Assembly: GCA_003712125.1 (NCBI GenBank)
Contig: RHLF01000002.1
Location: 1,178,001-1,242,000, forward strand
DNA length: 64,000 nucleotides
Reading direction: 5' to 3'
Source: Allomuricauda sp.
GTDB lineage: Bacteria > Bacteroidota > Bacteroidia > Flavobacteriales > Flavobacteriaceae
In this document: positions 1 to 8,484 of the stretch, piece after piece
How the letters are laid out: each line of letters opens with the position of its first letter
Position numbering within the stretch: position 1 is the first letter of the stretch
Notes under the pieces: model-generated
What the model was told of the DNA's origin: nothing
The model's input: only the letters and a program-made list of their open reading frames with translations
The model's database searches: none
Program-made: the position numbers and the translations under genes

Positions 1-560
1 TCGCCAATATCGGGAGTCTGGGCACCAGTCGTACAAGAGCCAGAAACTTGAACTCCGGGAAATCTGTTTCTCAACAAATCCAAGATACAGAGGGAAACCG
101 GATTTATTTCATCTTCGTTCAAGGTACGTACGTTACCGGCTGCCCTATCGGCATCTAAAAAACCCCATGCCGTTCGAATGATGTTTTTGTTGACCGAATA
201 ATCCTCTTCCATGTCTTTTTGTGACCGGCGTTTACTGGCTTCAACGGTAACTTCTTCCAATTCTGTCACATCGGGTATCATAACGGGATTAAGAACCCTG
301 GTCACGTCTTCAATTTTTATCGTAATGGTACGCATTCCCGTGTAGGAAAACTGCAATTTGTCACCCGTGGCAACCTGTAATTCGTATCGCCCTTCACTAT
401 CCGTAACCGTGGCAACATCCTTGTCGACCACAGAGACATTCACATTTTCCATGGCATTTCTGCCATCCGTAACTTTACCGAATACTTTTTTGGAACCCTC
501 GGTCTGCGCGGTGATTGCCACAGACATCATAAACATTAAGAGGAAATAAACTTTTTTCAT
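1..560 (-). CDS. CarboxypepD_reg-like / TonB-plug-like protein, N-terminal part (runs off the window)
   Basis: Only the first 186 codons are inside the window; the gene continues past the left edge. From ATG at 560 the product starts with a signal peptide (about residues 1-18, cut before QTEG). A CarboxypepD_reg-like beta-sandwich follows at about 22-105 (FGKVTDGRNAMENVNV, then SEGRYELQV and FSYTGMRT). Next come a charged linker with KRRSQKDMEEDYS and, at about 159-174, ILDLLRNRFPGVQVSG, which resembles the start of a TonB-receptor plug domain. In Bacteroidetes this architecture occurs both in full TonB-dependent receptors and in proteins without a barrel. The visible part cannot separate these, so a transport role is inference only. 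Confidence 0.75.
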   Translation of the reverse strand, partial: MKKVYFLLMFMMSVAITAQTEGSKKVFGKVTDGRNAMENVNVSVVDKDVATVTDSEGRYELQVATGDKLQFSYTGMRTITIKIEDVTRVLNPVMIPDVTELEEVTVEASKRRSQKDMEEDYSVNKNIIRTAWGFLDADRAAGNVRTLNEDEINPVSLCILDLLRNRFPGVQVSGSCTTGAQTPDIG

Positions 561-640
561 AACTAACAATTTTATTTTTTTTATAAGTTACAAAACGAGC
601 GGTAAATTAAGAATGTTTAAAGAAATTTTTAACAAGCTAA

Positions 641-1984
641 CTAGTTGCCTTGATGTCGTTTAACCCGGGGGATTAGAAGTAGTTCAGTTTGTCTTCCGTT
701 AACATAACGGAAGCCTTGTTCACCATAAAATCCCGCCTCTTCCAACATTATGCGTATATCGCGATTCCATTCCGGAATATTCACCGTGGTATTTAACTCA
801 ATGGCATACACCGTGTTTGGATTCAAGGGATACTTATCGCCATCATCTTTCATGACACCGCCTTGGGCATCCCACATTCCGATTGTGGTACCTGCAGAAT
901 GGCCGTAGGTACCCAAAGGGTGTGTATAAATAGCCGGACGCAGTCCTATTGATTTGGCATCAGCCAAGGATTTCGCCAAGATTTCGTTGCCTGTTCTACC
1001 TTTAATCATGTTAGAGGTTAACATATCCTGCACTTGGTTTCCTTTTCGAAAAGCCTCTTTTAAAAAGCTGGGGGCATCGGTCTCGTTGGGTTTACGCACA
1101 TAAGCCAACTCCTGACAATCGGTATTCAATCGCAAATAGGTAATGCCAAAATCACAATGGAGCAAATCACCCGGCAAGATGACCATATCTTCTGGTCGGC
1201 CTGAAAAAGAGTACAAATGTCCTACAAGCTTTTCACTCGTTCGTTGCACATCAACTGTGGGATGAAACCAGGTTTCAAGGCCTAAGTCGGTTACCTTCTG
1301 TCGCATCCACCATTCTACCTCACCTGTGGTGGTAATCCCAGGTGTGATCACTTTTTCTGAAAAGGCTTCGGCTATGATATCATGAGTGATATCAACCAAC
1401 TGATTGTAAATAACCATCTCCCGTTCGGTGCGGGTTTCAATCCATCTTACGGCAAGCTGTTCGGCCGATACCAATCGGCCATGGTATTTCTTCGGCAGGT
1501 TTTGAAGAAATTCTTCATGATCCGTTTTGACCAATCCATCAGCAATGTTGTGGTCTTTTGAAAAATTTAGGCCAATCTTTTGAGGATTTCGCTCGTCAAT
1601 CAATTGGATCAATCTATTCCATTGATTGGGTTCTTTTTCCTTATCCCAGGCTGATTTTATGTTTTTGCCCACATTGTAGCGCGCAACTGCCAGTTTATGG
1701 ATGGTATCTCGGGCTTTGTCGCGGTAAAAAAGTAAAATGGTTCTTCTCCGTGCATTGAGCCATGTAGCCGGAAGCATGGTTCGCAGCACGGGATCTTCGT
1801 TGTACTCTCTTGAGATGATGATCCACATATCCAGATCGGTGGCATCCATTAATTTGGGGAGCAGTACATCAAAGCGCTCGGCCAAAACCTCATCAACAAC
1901 TCGGGCTCTTTCTATTTCTGGTAGGATTTGTTGACTATTCAATATTAGGGGCAGCACCCAAAAAAGACAGGCTAGTTTTTTCAT
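641..1984 (-). CDS. M24 family metallopeptidase (Xaa-Pro aminopeptidase-like), secreted
   Basis: Probable exported peptidase of the pita-bread M24 family, which removes N-terminal residues next to proline. A signal peptide is visible (MKKLACLFWVLPLILNS). The N-terminal half is a creatinase-like domain. The catalytic half carries metal-ligand candidates Asp278 (HCDFG), Asp289 (NTDCQ), a His in HPLGTYGHSAG near 355-362, Glu396 (IELNT) and a Glu in LEEAGFY. At 447 residues it is a normal length for Bacteroidetes secreted members. It stands alone, 29 nt downstream of menE on the same strand, and may be read through from it. I see no hairpin behind its stop. The exact substrate is unknown. Confidence 0.85.
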   Translation of the reverse strand: MKKLACLFWVLPLILNSQQILPEIERARVVDEVLAERFDVLLPKLMDATDLDMWIIISREYNEDPVLRTMLPATWLNARRRTILLFYRDKARDTIHKLAVARYNVGKNIKSAWDKEKEPNQWNRLIQLIDERNPQKIGLNFSKDHNIADGLVKTDHEEFLQNLPKKYHGRLVSAEQLAVRWIETRTEREMVIYNQLVDITHDIIAEAFSEKVITPGITTTGEVEWWMRQKVTDLGLETWFHPTVDVQRTSEKLVGHLYSFSGRPEDMVILPGDLLHCDFGITYLRLNTDCQELAYVRKPNETDAPSFLKEAFRKGNQVQDMLTSNMIKGRTGNEILAKSLADAKSIGLRPAIYTHPLGTYGHSAGTTIGMWDAQGGVMKDDGDKYPLNPNTVYAIELNTTVNIPEWNRDIRIMLEEAGFYGEQGFRYVNGRQTELLLIPRVKRHQGN

Positions 1985-2013
1985 TGAAGTTGATTTTATG
2001 AACGATAAAAATA

Positions 2014-3081
2014 TTAAATCTCCAGTGCCTTGAGAGTTTCCAACCTACTAACTTTTCCCGTGGGCGTTGAAATAAATTCGATTACGGAGATAATCTTTTT
2101 CGGTTTTTCATAAGTCCTTATGCTATCAAGCTTCTCAATAGTTTGTTGAATGAATTCGATGTCCGGACGACCCTCAACAAGCAAAACCAACTGTTCACCC
2201 AAGCTTTCATGGGGCATTCCAGCCACGAAAAAACGATCTGAAATCACCTCAGCCAATTTTGCTTCAATCTGTTCCGGTATGAGCTTTATGCCTCCAGAAT
2301 TAATAATATTATCAAAACGGCCCAACCATATAAAATGGTGTTCATCAATCAAATCCACCAAATCATTGGTAACGACTTTTTGAGCTGCAATTTTCGGTGC
2401 TTTAATCACAAGGCAATTACGCTCGTCTTTTTCCACGCTTATGTCTGCTAGGGTCTCGAAAGCCACTTTATCACTGTTCAATGGTTTTACGGCAATATGG
2501 GTAACCGTCTCGGTCATGCCGTAGGTTTCAAAAATTTGAGTGCTACTTTGGTGCAACTGCTGTCTCAAAAGTTTTGAAACAGGAGCCCCTCCAATAATCA
2601 ACTTTTTGATTTGATGAAGCCTGGGCAGGCTATTCATAACTTGCATTGGGACCATTGCCGCAAAGTCATAGGTTTTTGTGGTCGTGCCCAAGGGTTTCGA
2701 ATTGGGAGCTGTGGTATCGAGTTCAAGACCGAGCACCATTGCCCGAACCAACATCATCTTTCCAGCTATAAAAGCAGATGAGAGACAAAGCAAGGCCGTT
2801 TGACCTGCTGCTAATTGAAAATAAGCTGCCGTCGCCTTGGCGGAATTAATACAAAAAACCTTCTTGATCGAAATAGTCTTGGGTTCACCAGTGCTCCCTG
2901 AAGTTTTTATCGATAAGTTGTCATTTTCATTTAACCAATCTGTTAAAAAATGACCCATTTCGATTTCATAAGCCTCGCCAAATGCAATTAAATCACGGGC
3001 AATTTTTTGGAGGCTTGGCAGGGTAAGCGCTTCGCCATTGAGCTTAAAATCGGGATGTATATTATGCCAAATCTTTGACAT
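2014..3081 (-). CDS. menE: o-succinylbenzoate--CoA ligase (MenE), short Bacteroidetes form
   Basis: Adenylate-forming enzyme that activates o-succinylbenzoate to its CoA thioester in menaquinone synthesis. The phosphate-binding motif TSGSTGEPK lies near residue 60, ETYGMTE near the middle, WLGRFDNIINSGG as the adenylation hinge and KVSR near the C-terminus. At 355 residues it is shorter than E. coli MenE but typical of Flavobacteriaceae. Its first 20 nt overlap the end of the CPBP protease gene, which itself overlaps menC. The order menC-CPBP-menE therefore reads as one translationally coupled operon. Family assignment is strengthened by menC in the same operon. Confidence 0.9.
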   Translation of the reverse strand: MSKIWHNIHPDFKLNGEALTLPSLQKIARDLIAFGEAYEIEMGHFLTDWLNENDNLSIKTSGSTGEPKTISIKKVFCINSAKATAAYFQLAAGQTALLCLSSAFIAGKMMLVRAMVLGLELDTTAPNSKPLGTTTKTYDFAAMVPMQVMNSLPRLHQIKKLIIGGAPVSKLLRQQLHQSSTQIFETYGMTETVTHIAVKPLNSDKVAFETLADISVEKDERNCLVIKAPKIAAQKVVTNDLVDLIDEHHFIWLGRFDNIINSGGIKLIPEQIEAKLAEVISDRFFVAGMPHESLGEQLVLLVEGRPDIEFIQQTIEKLDSIRTYEKPKKIISVIEFISTPTGKVSRLETLKALEI

Positions 3082-4000
3082 CGGTTTGCAGGGCTACAAA
3101 TTCTTCTTTTGACAACACCTTTCCGAACAATCGATCTTTCCAATTGTTCCAGCCATATTTTCGGGCAAAAATGAGGGTGATGATTGGAAAAATGACGAAC
3201 ACCGGAATTAAAACATCCCACCCCAAAACAGGGTCAGACACATCTCTATAAATAGAATCTGTTGTAAAGGCCGTCCAATCGGCAGTAACCAATAAGGCGG
3301 CAATTAAATTATTGGCCGCATGAAAACCCAAGGCCAATTCAAGGCCTTCGTCCATCAAGGTTATAATCCCCAAAAAGAATCCTGTTCCAATGTAAAAAAC
3401 CATAATTTGATAACCCAGCTTTTCCACCTCAGGGTTCGCAATGTGCATCACACCAAATAAAATTGAGGTTACCACCAAGGGCACCCATTTCCGTTTTGTC
3501 AATATCCCCAAACCTTGCATCATATGAGCACGAAACATATATTCCTCAAAACTGGTCTGTAACGGAATTAATAAAATGCCAATTATGGCGAGCACGACGA
3601 ACTTGGATATATCAAAATTTAATACGTAATCGTCTGGAGAAAAGTAAACATCAATTCCAGTTAGAAAAACGGTTATCCCGCCCCAAAGAAAAAAGGCATA
3701 AAAGATTCGCTTCCAGTCGATTCGCCTCCTTGATGTGGTCAAGGATACTATGGATTGCTGATGCACCAAAACCGTCCACCCCAAAACAATCAAAAGACCT
3801 ACGGCCAATGGTGCCAGTAAGGTAATTAGAACAATATTGCTCCCCAGCTTTTCAATCATATTGTTCAACATTTCTTCAGTGCTCACAGGAGAAGCCAACA
3901 TAGCCACATAATTGAGGGCCATAAAGGCGATAAAACCAATAGGCAATACGAAGTATTTCCAAACCCCAATATTTCCTTTGTAACCTTGTTCTATGTACAT
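3062..4000 (-). CDS. CPBP-family intramembrane metalloprotease (Abi/CAAX-like)
   Basis: Integral membrane protein with several hydrophobic segments and the family signature: EEYMFR near residue 150 (EExxxR), a His in FGVMHIANP, and HAANN further on. The family includes eukaryotic Rce1 prenyl-protein proteases and bacterial Abi proteins. It is wedged between menC and menE and overlaps both (10 nt and 20 nt), so it must be co-translated with menaquinone enzymes. What it does for menaquinone synthesis is not evident from sequence. A role in handling membrane or prenyl-linked components is speculation. The last 30 residues are a charged cytoplasmic tail. Confidence 0.85.
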   Translation of the reverse strand: MYIEQGYKGNIGVWKYFVLPIGFIAFMALNYVAMLASPVSTEEMLNNMIEKLGSNIVLITLLAPLAVGLLIVLGWTVLVHQQSIVSLTTSRRRIDWKRIFYAFFLWGGITVFLTGIDVYFSPDDYVLNFDISKFVVLAIIGILLIPLQTSFEEYMFRAHMMQGLGILTKRKWVPLVVTSILFGVMHIANPEVEKLGYQIMVFYIGTGFFLGIITLMDEGLELALGFHAANNLIAALLVTADWTAFTTDSIYRDVSDPVLGWDVLIPVFVIFPIITLIFARKYGWNNWKDRLFGKVLSKEEFVALQTDVKDLA

Positions 4001-5043
4001 AATTGATCTATTAAATCAGCTTGCCAAGATAGGTTATTTCTGTAATATAATTTTCCCTGACTAACCGTTAAGGGACTTTCGAAATTATTGGTATAAAGTC
4101 CCCCTGTGCCCAATCCCTGGGGTAATTTATTTTGCAGAACATAGGTCCATTGCGCAATGGCATTGAGCCCTATATTACTTTCTAAGGCACTGGTAATCCA
4201 CCATCCAATTTTTAAGTCATTGGCACTCGAAATCCATTCTTCACTTCGGACATAACCCCCTAGTAAGCTTGGCTTCAAAATGATGTACTGAGGACGAATG
4301 CTTTCTAAGAGTCTCGTCTTTTCAATTGGGTCAAAAACACCGATCAATTCTTCGTCTAATGCGATGTCAAGAGGCGAGGTTGCACAAAGTTCAGCCATGG
4401 CATCCCAATTTTTGGTTGGAATGGGTTGTTCGATGGAATGAATTTCCAGTTCTGAAAGCAGTTTTAACCTATCAAGAGCGGTGCTGGGTTCAAACGCTCC
4501 GTTGGCATCTACACGAAGTTCTATATCAGCAGCGGAAAAATGCTTGCGAATATAATGCAAGAGGTCTAGTTCAACTTCGAAATCAATTGCGCCAATTTTC
4601 ATTTTTATGCATGAAAATCCACTTTCCAATTTTGCTTTGATCTGTTCGAACATAAAATGCCTATCCCCCATCCAAATCAAACCATTAATGGCTATGGACG
4701 CATTATTAAGAGTAAAATCAGAGGGGAAAAATAAAAATGGATTATGGTTTTTCAGCGACAAGAATGCCTGTTCGATTCCGAATTGTATTGAGGGAAAGTC
4801 TTGGGTCGCTTCCAAGAGCTTTTCTTCCCCAAGCGAAATATTGTTGCAGACCCATTCGATTTTTTGCCCATAGGTGGCTTCGTCATCATAGCTTAAGCCT
4901 TTTAACAAGGCACATTCACCTATTCCGAACTGGGAATTATGAGCTATTACTATAAACCATGACTCCTTCTGTGTAAGCACGCCACGTGAGGTTCCGCTGG
5001 GAATTTTGAATTCTAAAGTATGTTTTTTGGAGAATGCTCTCAT
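3991..5043 (-). CDS. menC: o-succinylbenzoate synthase (MenC), enolase superfamily
   Basis: Dehydrates SHCHC to o-succinylbenzoate in menaquinone synthesis. Enolase-superfamily features are visible: Lys pair in CIKMKIG, metal ligands Asp in RVDANGAF, Glu in SIEQPI and Asp in ALDEEL, and the second catalytic Lys in IILKPSLLGG. I start it at ATG 5043 (MRAFSKKHTLEF) because family members begin close to KHxLxF and continue PSGTSRGVL. A start at 5064 would add seven residues and leave almost no room before the divergent SDR gene. It is the first gene of menC-CPBP-menE. Confidence 0.9.
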   Translation of the reverse strand: MRAFSKKHTLEFKIPSGTSRGVLTQKESWFIVIAHNSQFGIGECALLKGLSYDDEATYGQKIEWVCNNISLGEEKLLEATQDFPSIQFGIEQAFLSLKNHNPFLFFPSDFTLNNASIAINGLIWMGDRHFMFEQIKAKLESGFSCIKMKIGAIDFEVELDLLHYIRKHFSAADIELRVDANGAFEPSTALDRLKLLSELEIHSIEQPIPTKNWDAMAELCATSPLDIALDEELIGVFDPIEKTRLLESIRPQYIILKPSLLGGYVRSEEWISSANDLKIGWWITSALESNIGLNAIAQWTYVLQNKLPQGLGTGGLYTNNFESPLTVSQGKLYYRNNLSWQADLIDQLCT

Positions 5044-5089
5044 GTGTTGGGTAAATTTAGCCATATTTTAGTGCTAAATGCGAAAAGAA

Positions 5090-5881
5090 ATGAGTCTTAA
5101 GAATAAAGTCGTTTGGGTCACAGGTGCCTCTTCGGGTATCGGAGAAGCGTTGGTATATGCGCTTCATGGGTATGGGTGCAGATTGATTATTTCATCTCGT
5201 TCGGCTGAAGCCCTTGAAAGGGTCAAACACAACTGTGACAAACCAGAGCAGGTTCAAATTATTCCCCTTGATTTGGCCGATCACCATGCGATGCAAAGCA
5301 AAGTAGATGCAGCGATCAGCTTTTTTGGAAAGATTGATGTGCTCATCAACAATGCCGGGATCAGTCAACGTAGCCTCATTCGTGAGACCGATTTTGCCGT
5401 GTATAAAAAACTGATGGATATCAATTACTTAGGAACCATAGCCCTGAGCAAAGCCTTACTCAACCACTTTATCGACCATTCTTCCGGACATTTTGTTACC
5501 GTGACTAGCCTTATGGGAAAATTTGGGTCACCCTACCGTTCTGGTTATTGTGGTGCGAAACACGCCTTGCACGGCTTTTTTGATGTGATGCGCATGGAAC
5601 ATGAAAAAGATGGTGTAGCAGTAACCCTTGTTTGTCCGGGTTTTGTGCGGACAAATGTGGCTAAAAATGCGCTGACAGGAGATGGTTCAAAACAGATTAC
5701 CGATGATGAAGCCACGCAAAATGGTCTAGCACCTAATTTGGTCGCTAAAAAAATAATCAAAGCTGTTGAACAAAGAAAATTTGAAACTTACATTGGTGGG
5801 AAAGAAGTTCAAGGTATTTATATGAAGCGGTTTTTTCCCAAACTATTACATCGTTTGGTCTTACGGAGTCAGGTGCGGTAA
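5090..5881 (+). CDS. Short-chain dehydrogenase/reductase
   Basis: Classical SDR with all catalytic parts: cofactor motif TGASSGIG, NNAG, Ser in VTSLMG and the YCGAK form of YxxxK. The C-terminal tail (KRFFPKLLHRLVLRSQVR) is basic, as in membrane-associated DHRS7B/YqjQ-like SDRs. I prefer ATG 5090 (MSLKNKVVW) over 5078, because it leaves a 46-nt gap to the divergent menC. It is the only plus-strand gene in the first 15 kb. Its stop is one base from the end of the convergent histidine kinase gene. Substrate unknown. Confidence 0.85.
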   Translation: MSLKNKVVWVTGASSGIGEALVYALHGYGCRLIISSRSAEALERVKHNCDKPEQVQIIPLDLADHHAMQSKVDAAISFFGKIDVLINNAGISQRSLIRETDFAVYKKLMDINYLGTIALSKALLNHFIDHSSGHFVTVTSLMGKFGSPYRSGYCGAKHALHGFFDVMRMEHEKDGVAVTLVCPGFVRTNVAKNALTGDGSKQITDDEATQNGLAPNLVAKKIIKAVEQRKFETYIGGKEVQGIYMKRFFPKLLHRLVLRSQVR

Positions 5882-5882
5882 C

Positions 5883-7853
5883 CTAGCTAAAATTGAACCA
5901 AAATCGAACCCCATCATTGGATCGATCTACATTCAGTTTTGATTGTAACTGATTGACCAATCGGTTGATCAACCGCAGTCCCATTGAAGAATGGGTGCGT
6001 TCATCAGTATCATCTGGTAGACCAATGCCATTGTCAGAATATTCAAAATAACCCTGCTCCCCATTTTTGCGAAGGTGAATGTAAATTTTACCATTTTCAT
6101 CACTTTCTGGAAAGGCGTATTTAAAGGAGTTCGAGACCAGCTCATTCAATATTAACCCGAAGGGAATGGCCCTATCTATATCCAATTCTGTACCCTCGGC
6201 ATCAATGGTGATGCTAATGTTGTGCCCGCCCTTCTTATAAACCGATTGAACACTATTGATCAAACTCTCGATATAACCTTGCATTTCAATAACGGATAGA
6301 TCATCGTTCTGATACAATTTTTGATGGATCAATGCCATGGCCTTCACCCTACTTTTCCCTTCCTCAAGGGCTGCAATTGCGGCTTTGCTTCGGGTGTTCT
6401 TGGTTTGTAGACTCAAAAGGCTGGAAACCATTTGCAGGTTATTTTTAACTCTGTGGTGTATCTCCTTTAATAAAGAGTCTTTTTCGGTTAGGGAACTTTC
6501 AATAATATGTTTTTGTTCGGCGATTAGGCGTTGATTCTTAATACTTTTTAGGTAGGCATACACCAAACCAGCAAAACCCAACAACGTAAAAAACAAGGAA
6601 ATAAGTACTAAATTGAAGCTATCCTCTTTGGCCTGCATTTCATTTCTAATCAATTCGTTTGCTGACTTTTGTTCTTCGAACATCCGCTGCGAATTTTCAA
6701 GATCTTCGTTTGCGACTATTGCCACCAATTGTTGCTTGAGCACCGATGACTCATTGGTTTCGAGCGAATCTTTTAGCCGTTCATTTCGCTTGTAAAAAAA
6801 TGAGGCCCTACGATAACTTTCATTCTTATCGTAATACGCTGCCAGCAAACGGTTCTTTTTGATTTCTTGAAATACGGAAATACTATCAAACTGTCGATCA
6901 AGGTAAGTTTTGGCCTCACGATAGTTTTCTAGCTGAAGATGAGCCTCCGCCAAATCAAGCGTATTCTCAACAATCTTTCTTTTACTTTTTGCTCCTGGGG
7001 CGTCTTCAAGAGCGGCTATACTGCTCTCCAAAAGGGGTACTGCTTCACGGTATTCGTTCAATTGCACATGACACTTCCCAATATTACCATTAATAATGGC
7101 CTTGAGCATATCACTTTCAAAAAGTTCTTGTTCTGTCTTATCAACAGAAATCGAATTAATAAAGACTTCCAAATACCCCAAGGCTTTTTTATACTCGCTA
7201 ATGGCGACACGCTCTGAATTGTCCAAACGAAGGTAGTCGCCTATTTGATTGTGGTATTTTGCCAAGGAAAAAGAATCGTTATCGGCAATTGTAGGTTTGA
7301 CTTCCATGATATACCGATTTCTCGCTTCTTCATACAAGCCTATGGCCGCATAGATGTCATAAAAGGAAATATTCTCATTGAAGCCCTCGTTGATCTTGGC
7401 TTCCCGAACCTCAATCTGTTTGTCATACAGCTTTAGGTTGGCATAGCTATCGTCCAGAATATTCAATATGGCTCTTTTCTGGTTCTCGGGCAGAAGCTCT
7501 TTATTTTCATAAAGCCCATTGGCCAGATTTACACTTTTATCAAAATCTTCAAGATCACTGTAGATTTTTGCTCTTATTATTTCGTACGACTGGATTGCAG
7601 AAGAATCGGCTATCTTCTTGGCACTGCTCAGGTAAACATTAACCACCTCGAGCCAATCGTAAGCTGAATTCTCACTATATCTATTCGGAGCCCCAAAGAA
7701 AAAATCAAATTTATCAGAGTGCCCTTCTACGTTTTGGAATTCTAGGAAAGGATTGGGCACAGATTGGGAAAAGGATTGCCCCATGGCGCTTGTAAACACC
7801 CATAAGAATGTCACTATAAAACCTATTCTCGCAATGCGGATTTTCATTATCAT
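5883..7853 (-). CDS. TPR sensor histidine kinase, HisKA_2 type
   Basis: Membrane-anchored sensor kinase. A signal segment at 1-25 is followed by a periplasmic region of TPR-like helical repeats (about 60-370), a coiled coil, one transmembrane helix (about 413-437), a HisKA_2 phosphoacceptor helix with HHRVKNNLQM (His466/467) and a HATPase domain (NELVSNSFKYAF, DNGIGLPDD, MGLRLINRLV). In Bacteroidetes this kinase type usually pairs with LytTR response regulators. The LytTR gene 650 bp upstream on the same strand is the obvious partner. The leader is long, and a LytTR-type operator with a -7 element lies about 250-320 bp upstream of the start, suggesting feedback control. The HK/RR pairing is inference. 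Confidence 0.9.
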   Translation of the reverse strand: MIMKIRIARIGFIVTFLWVFTSAMGQSFSQSVPNPFLEFQNVEGHSDKFDFFFGAPNRYSENSAYDWLEVVNVYLSSAKKIADSSAIQSYEIIRAKIYSDLEDFDKSVNLANGLYENKELLPENQKRAILNILDDSYANLKLYDKQIEVREAKINEGFNENISFYDIYAAIGLYEEARNRYIMEVKPTIADNDSFSLAKYHNQIGDYLRLDNSERVAISEYKKALGYLEVFINSISVDKTEQELFESDMLKAIINGNIGKCHVQLNEYREAVPLLESSIAALEDAPGAKSKRKIVENTLDLAEAHLQLENYREAKTYLDRQFDSISVFQEIKKNRLLAAYYDKNESYRRASFFYKRNERLKDSLETNESSVLKQQLVAIVANEDLENSQRMFEEQKSANELIRNEMQAKEDSFNLVLISLFFTLLGFAGLVYAYLKSIKNQRLIAEQKHIIESSLTEKDSLLKEIHHRVKNNLQMVSSLLSLQTKNTRSKAAIAALEEGKSRVKAMALIHQKLYQNDDLSVIEMQGYIESLINSVQSVYKKGGHNISITIDAEGTELDIDRAIPFGLILNELVSNSFKYAFPESDENGKIYIHLRKNGEQGYFEYSDNGIGLPDDTDERTHSSMGLRLINRLVNQLQSKLNVDRSNDGVRFWFNFS

Positions 7854-8105
7854 ACTTTACAGCTAGGGGTGGTCATTAATCTCAAGCCAAAGAAATCTTT
7901 CCACCACTATATAACATCCTACCAAAAAAAATGTTGCCTTTAAAAACTGTCTTGTTGTTAATGCTTAGAACCATGGGTTTGAAAAAATGATTACATCGCT
8001 AAACAGTGCAATTTTATCTTGGACGTTTGAAGAAAAAAATCTATTGAAAAATAGTTTTTTTACTTCCACATAAATTGGATAAGAACTTGGTTATCTGGTT
8101 TAGGC

Positions 8106-8172
8106 CAAAATTAAAATCAATACCCTTGCTGAATTCAATATTGTTGTGAAAGTCTATTTTTCTGTTGTGAAA
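8106..8172 (-). promoter_or_regulatory. LytTR-type direct-repeat operator 1 with -7 element
   Basis: On the plus strand TGTTGTGAAA occurs at 8142-8151 and again, identically, at 8163-8172: an 11-nt spacer and a 21-bp period. Read on the minus strand this is TTTCACAACA-N11-TTTCACAACA. After 28 nt comes TAATTTTG (8106-8113), a perfect match to the Bacteroidetes -7 element TAnnTTTG, without a good -33 element. Paired direct repeats two helical turns apart are the known target form of LytTR regulators such as AgrA. The repeats and spacings are seen; binding by the neighbouring regulator is inferred. Confidence 0.65.
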
Positions 8173-8280
8173 CTATGGCAACTGTATGCCAAATTGCATT
8201 TTACCGATTTTTTCTGCTTTTGACAGAGTCGGTTAAGGGAACGAAAAGAGATGACAAATGCTTTACTTGGGGTTGCTAAC

Positions 8281-8318
8281 AAAAAAAAGGTCCTGTCAAA
8301 CTTGACAAGACCCTTTTA
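8281..8318 (-). terminator. Intrinsic terminator of the sRNA candidate
   Basis: Stem GGTC-C-TGTCAA (8289-8299) pairs with TTGACA-A-GACC (8302-8312), with one internal mismatch and a tight loop. On the minus strand it is followed by eight T (8288-8281). Confidence 0.75.
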
Positions 8319-8363
8319 CGAGAACACTATATGAAAATGAAAAAATTACTTTACTTCTGAATT
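8281..8363 (-). ncRNA. Candidate small RNA, about 80 nt, terminator-ended
   Basis: A -7-like element (TAGTTTGG, 8370-8377) sits 28 nt downstream of LytTR-type operator 2. It would place the start near 8363 on the minus strand. The transcript would run to a strong intrinsic terminator at 8281-8318. The interval contains no reading frame of useful length on this strand. The regulator gene already has its own terminator upstream (8455-8484), so the second terminator needs its own transcript. A perfect -7 match TATTTTTG at 8396-8403 gives an alternative, slightly longer 5' end. No RNA evidence is available here. Confidence 0.5.
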
Positions 8364-8369
8364 ACATGA

Positions 8370-8436
8370 CCAAACTACTTCCAAAACCTTCGGATGCAAA
8401 AATATTGTTGTGAAGTACATCAAAATTGTTGTCAAC
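8370..8436 (-). promoter_or_regulatory. LytTR-type direct-repeat operator 2 with -7-like element
   Basis: On the plus strand TGTTGTGAAG (8406-8415) and TGTTGTCAAC (8427-8436) form a direct repeat with the same 11-nt spacer and 21-bp period as operator 1. On the minus strand, 28 nt after the second half-site, comes TAGTTTGG (8370-8377), one mismatch from TAnnTTTG. Half-site plus flank (TTCACAACAATATT) is identical to operator 1. Confidence 0.62.
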
Positions 8437-8454
8437 CCAAGAAAGCCATATTGG

Positions 8455-8484
8455 AAAAAGAAAAAGCGCCCTGTAGGCGCTTTT
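8455..8484 (-). terminator. Terminator of the LytTR regulator gene
   Basis: AAAAGCGCC (8462-8470), loop CTGTA, GGCGCTTTT (8476-8484), with a T-rich minus-strand tail. It lies about 20 nt behind the regulator stop codon. Confidence 0.85.

Noticed and set aside
358-549. 63-residue plus-strand frame
   Set aside because: Antisense shadow of the CarboxypepD_reg/plug protein on the minus strand, which has a signal peptide and domain match.
3463-3825. 120-residue plus-strand frame
   Set aside because: Antisense to the CPBP protease gene, whose motifs are intact.
8251-8334. 27-residue plus-strand frame (MTNALLG start) and a following 9-residue frame at about 8331
   Set aside because: It runs through the terminator hairpin of the opposite strand, has no ribosome-binding or family support, and ends at once; chance frames.
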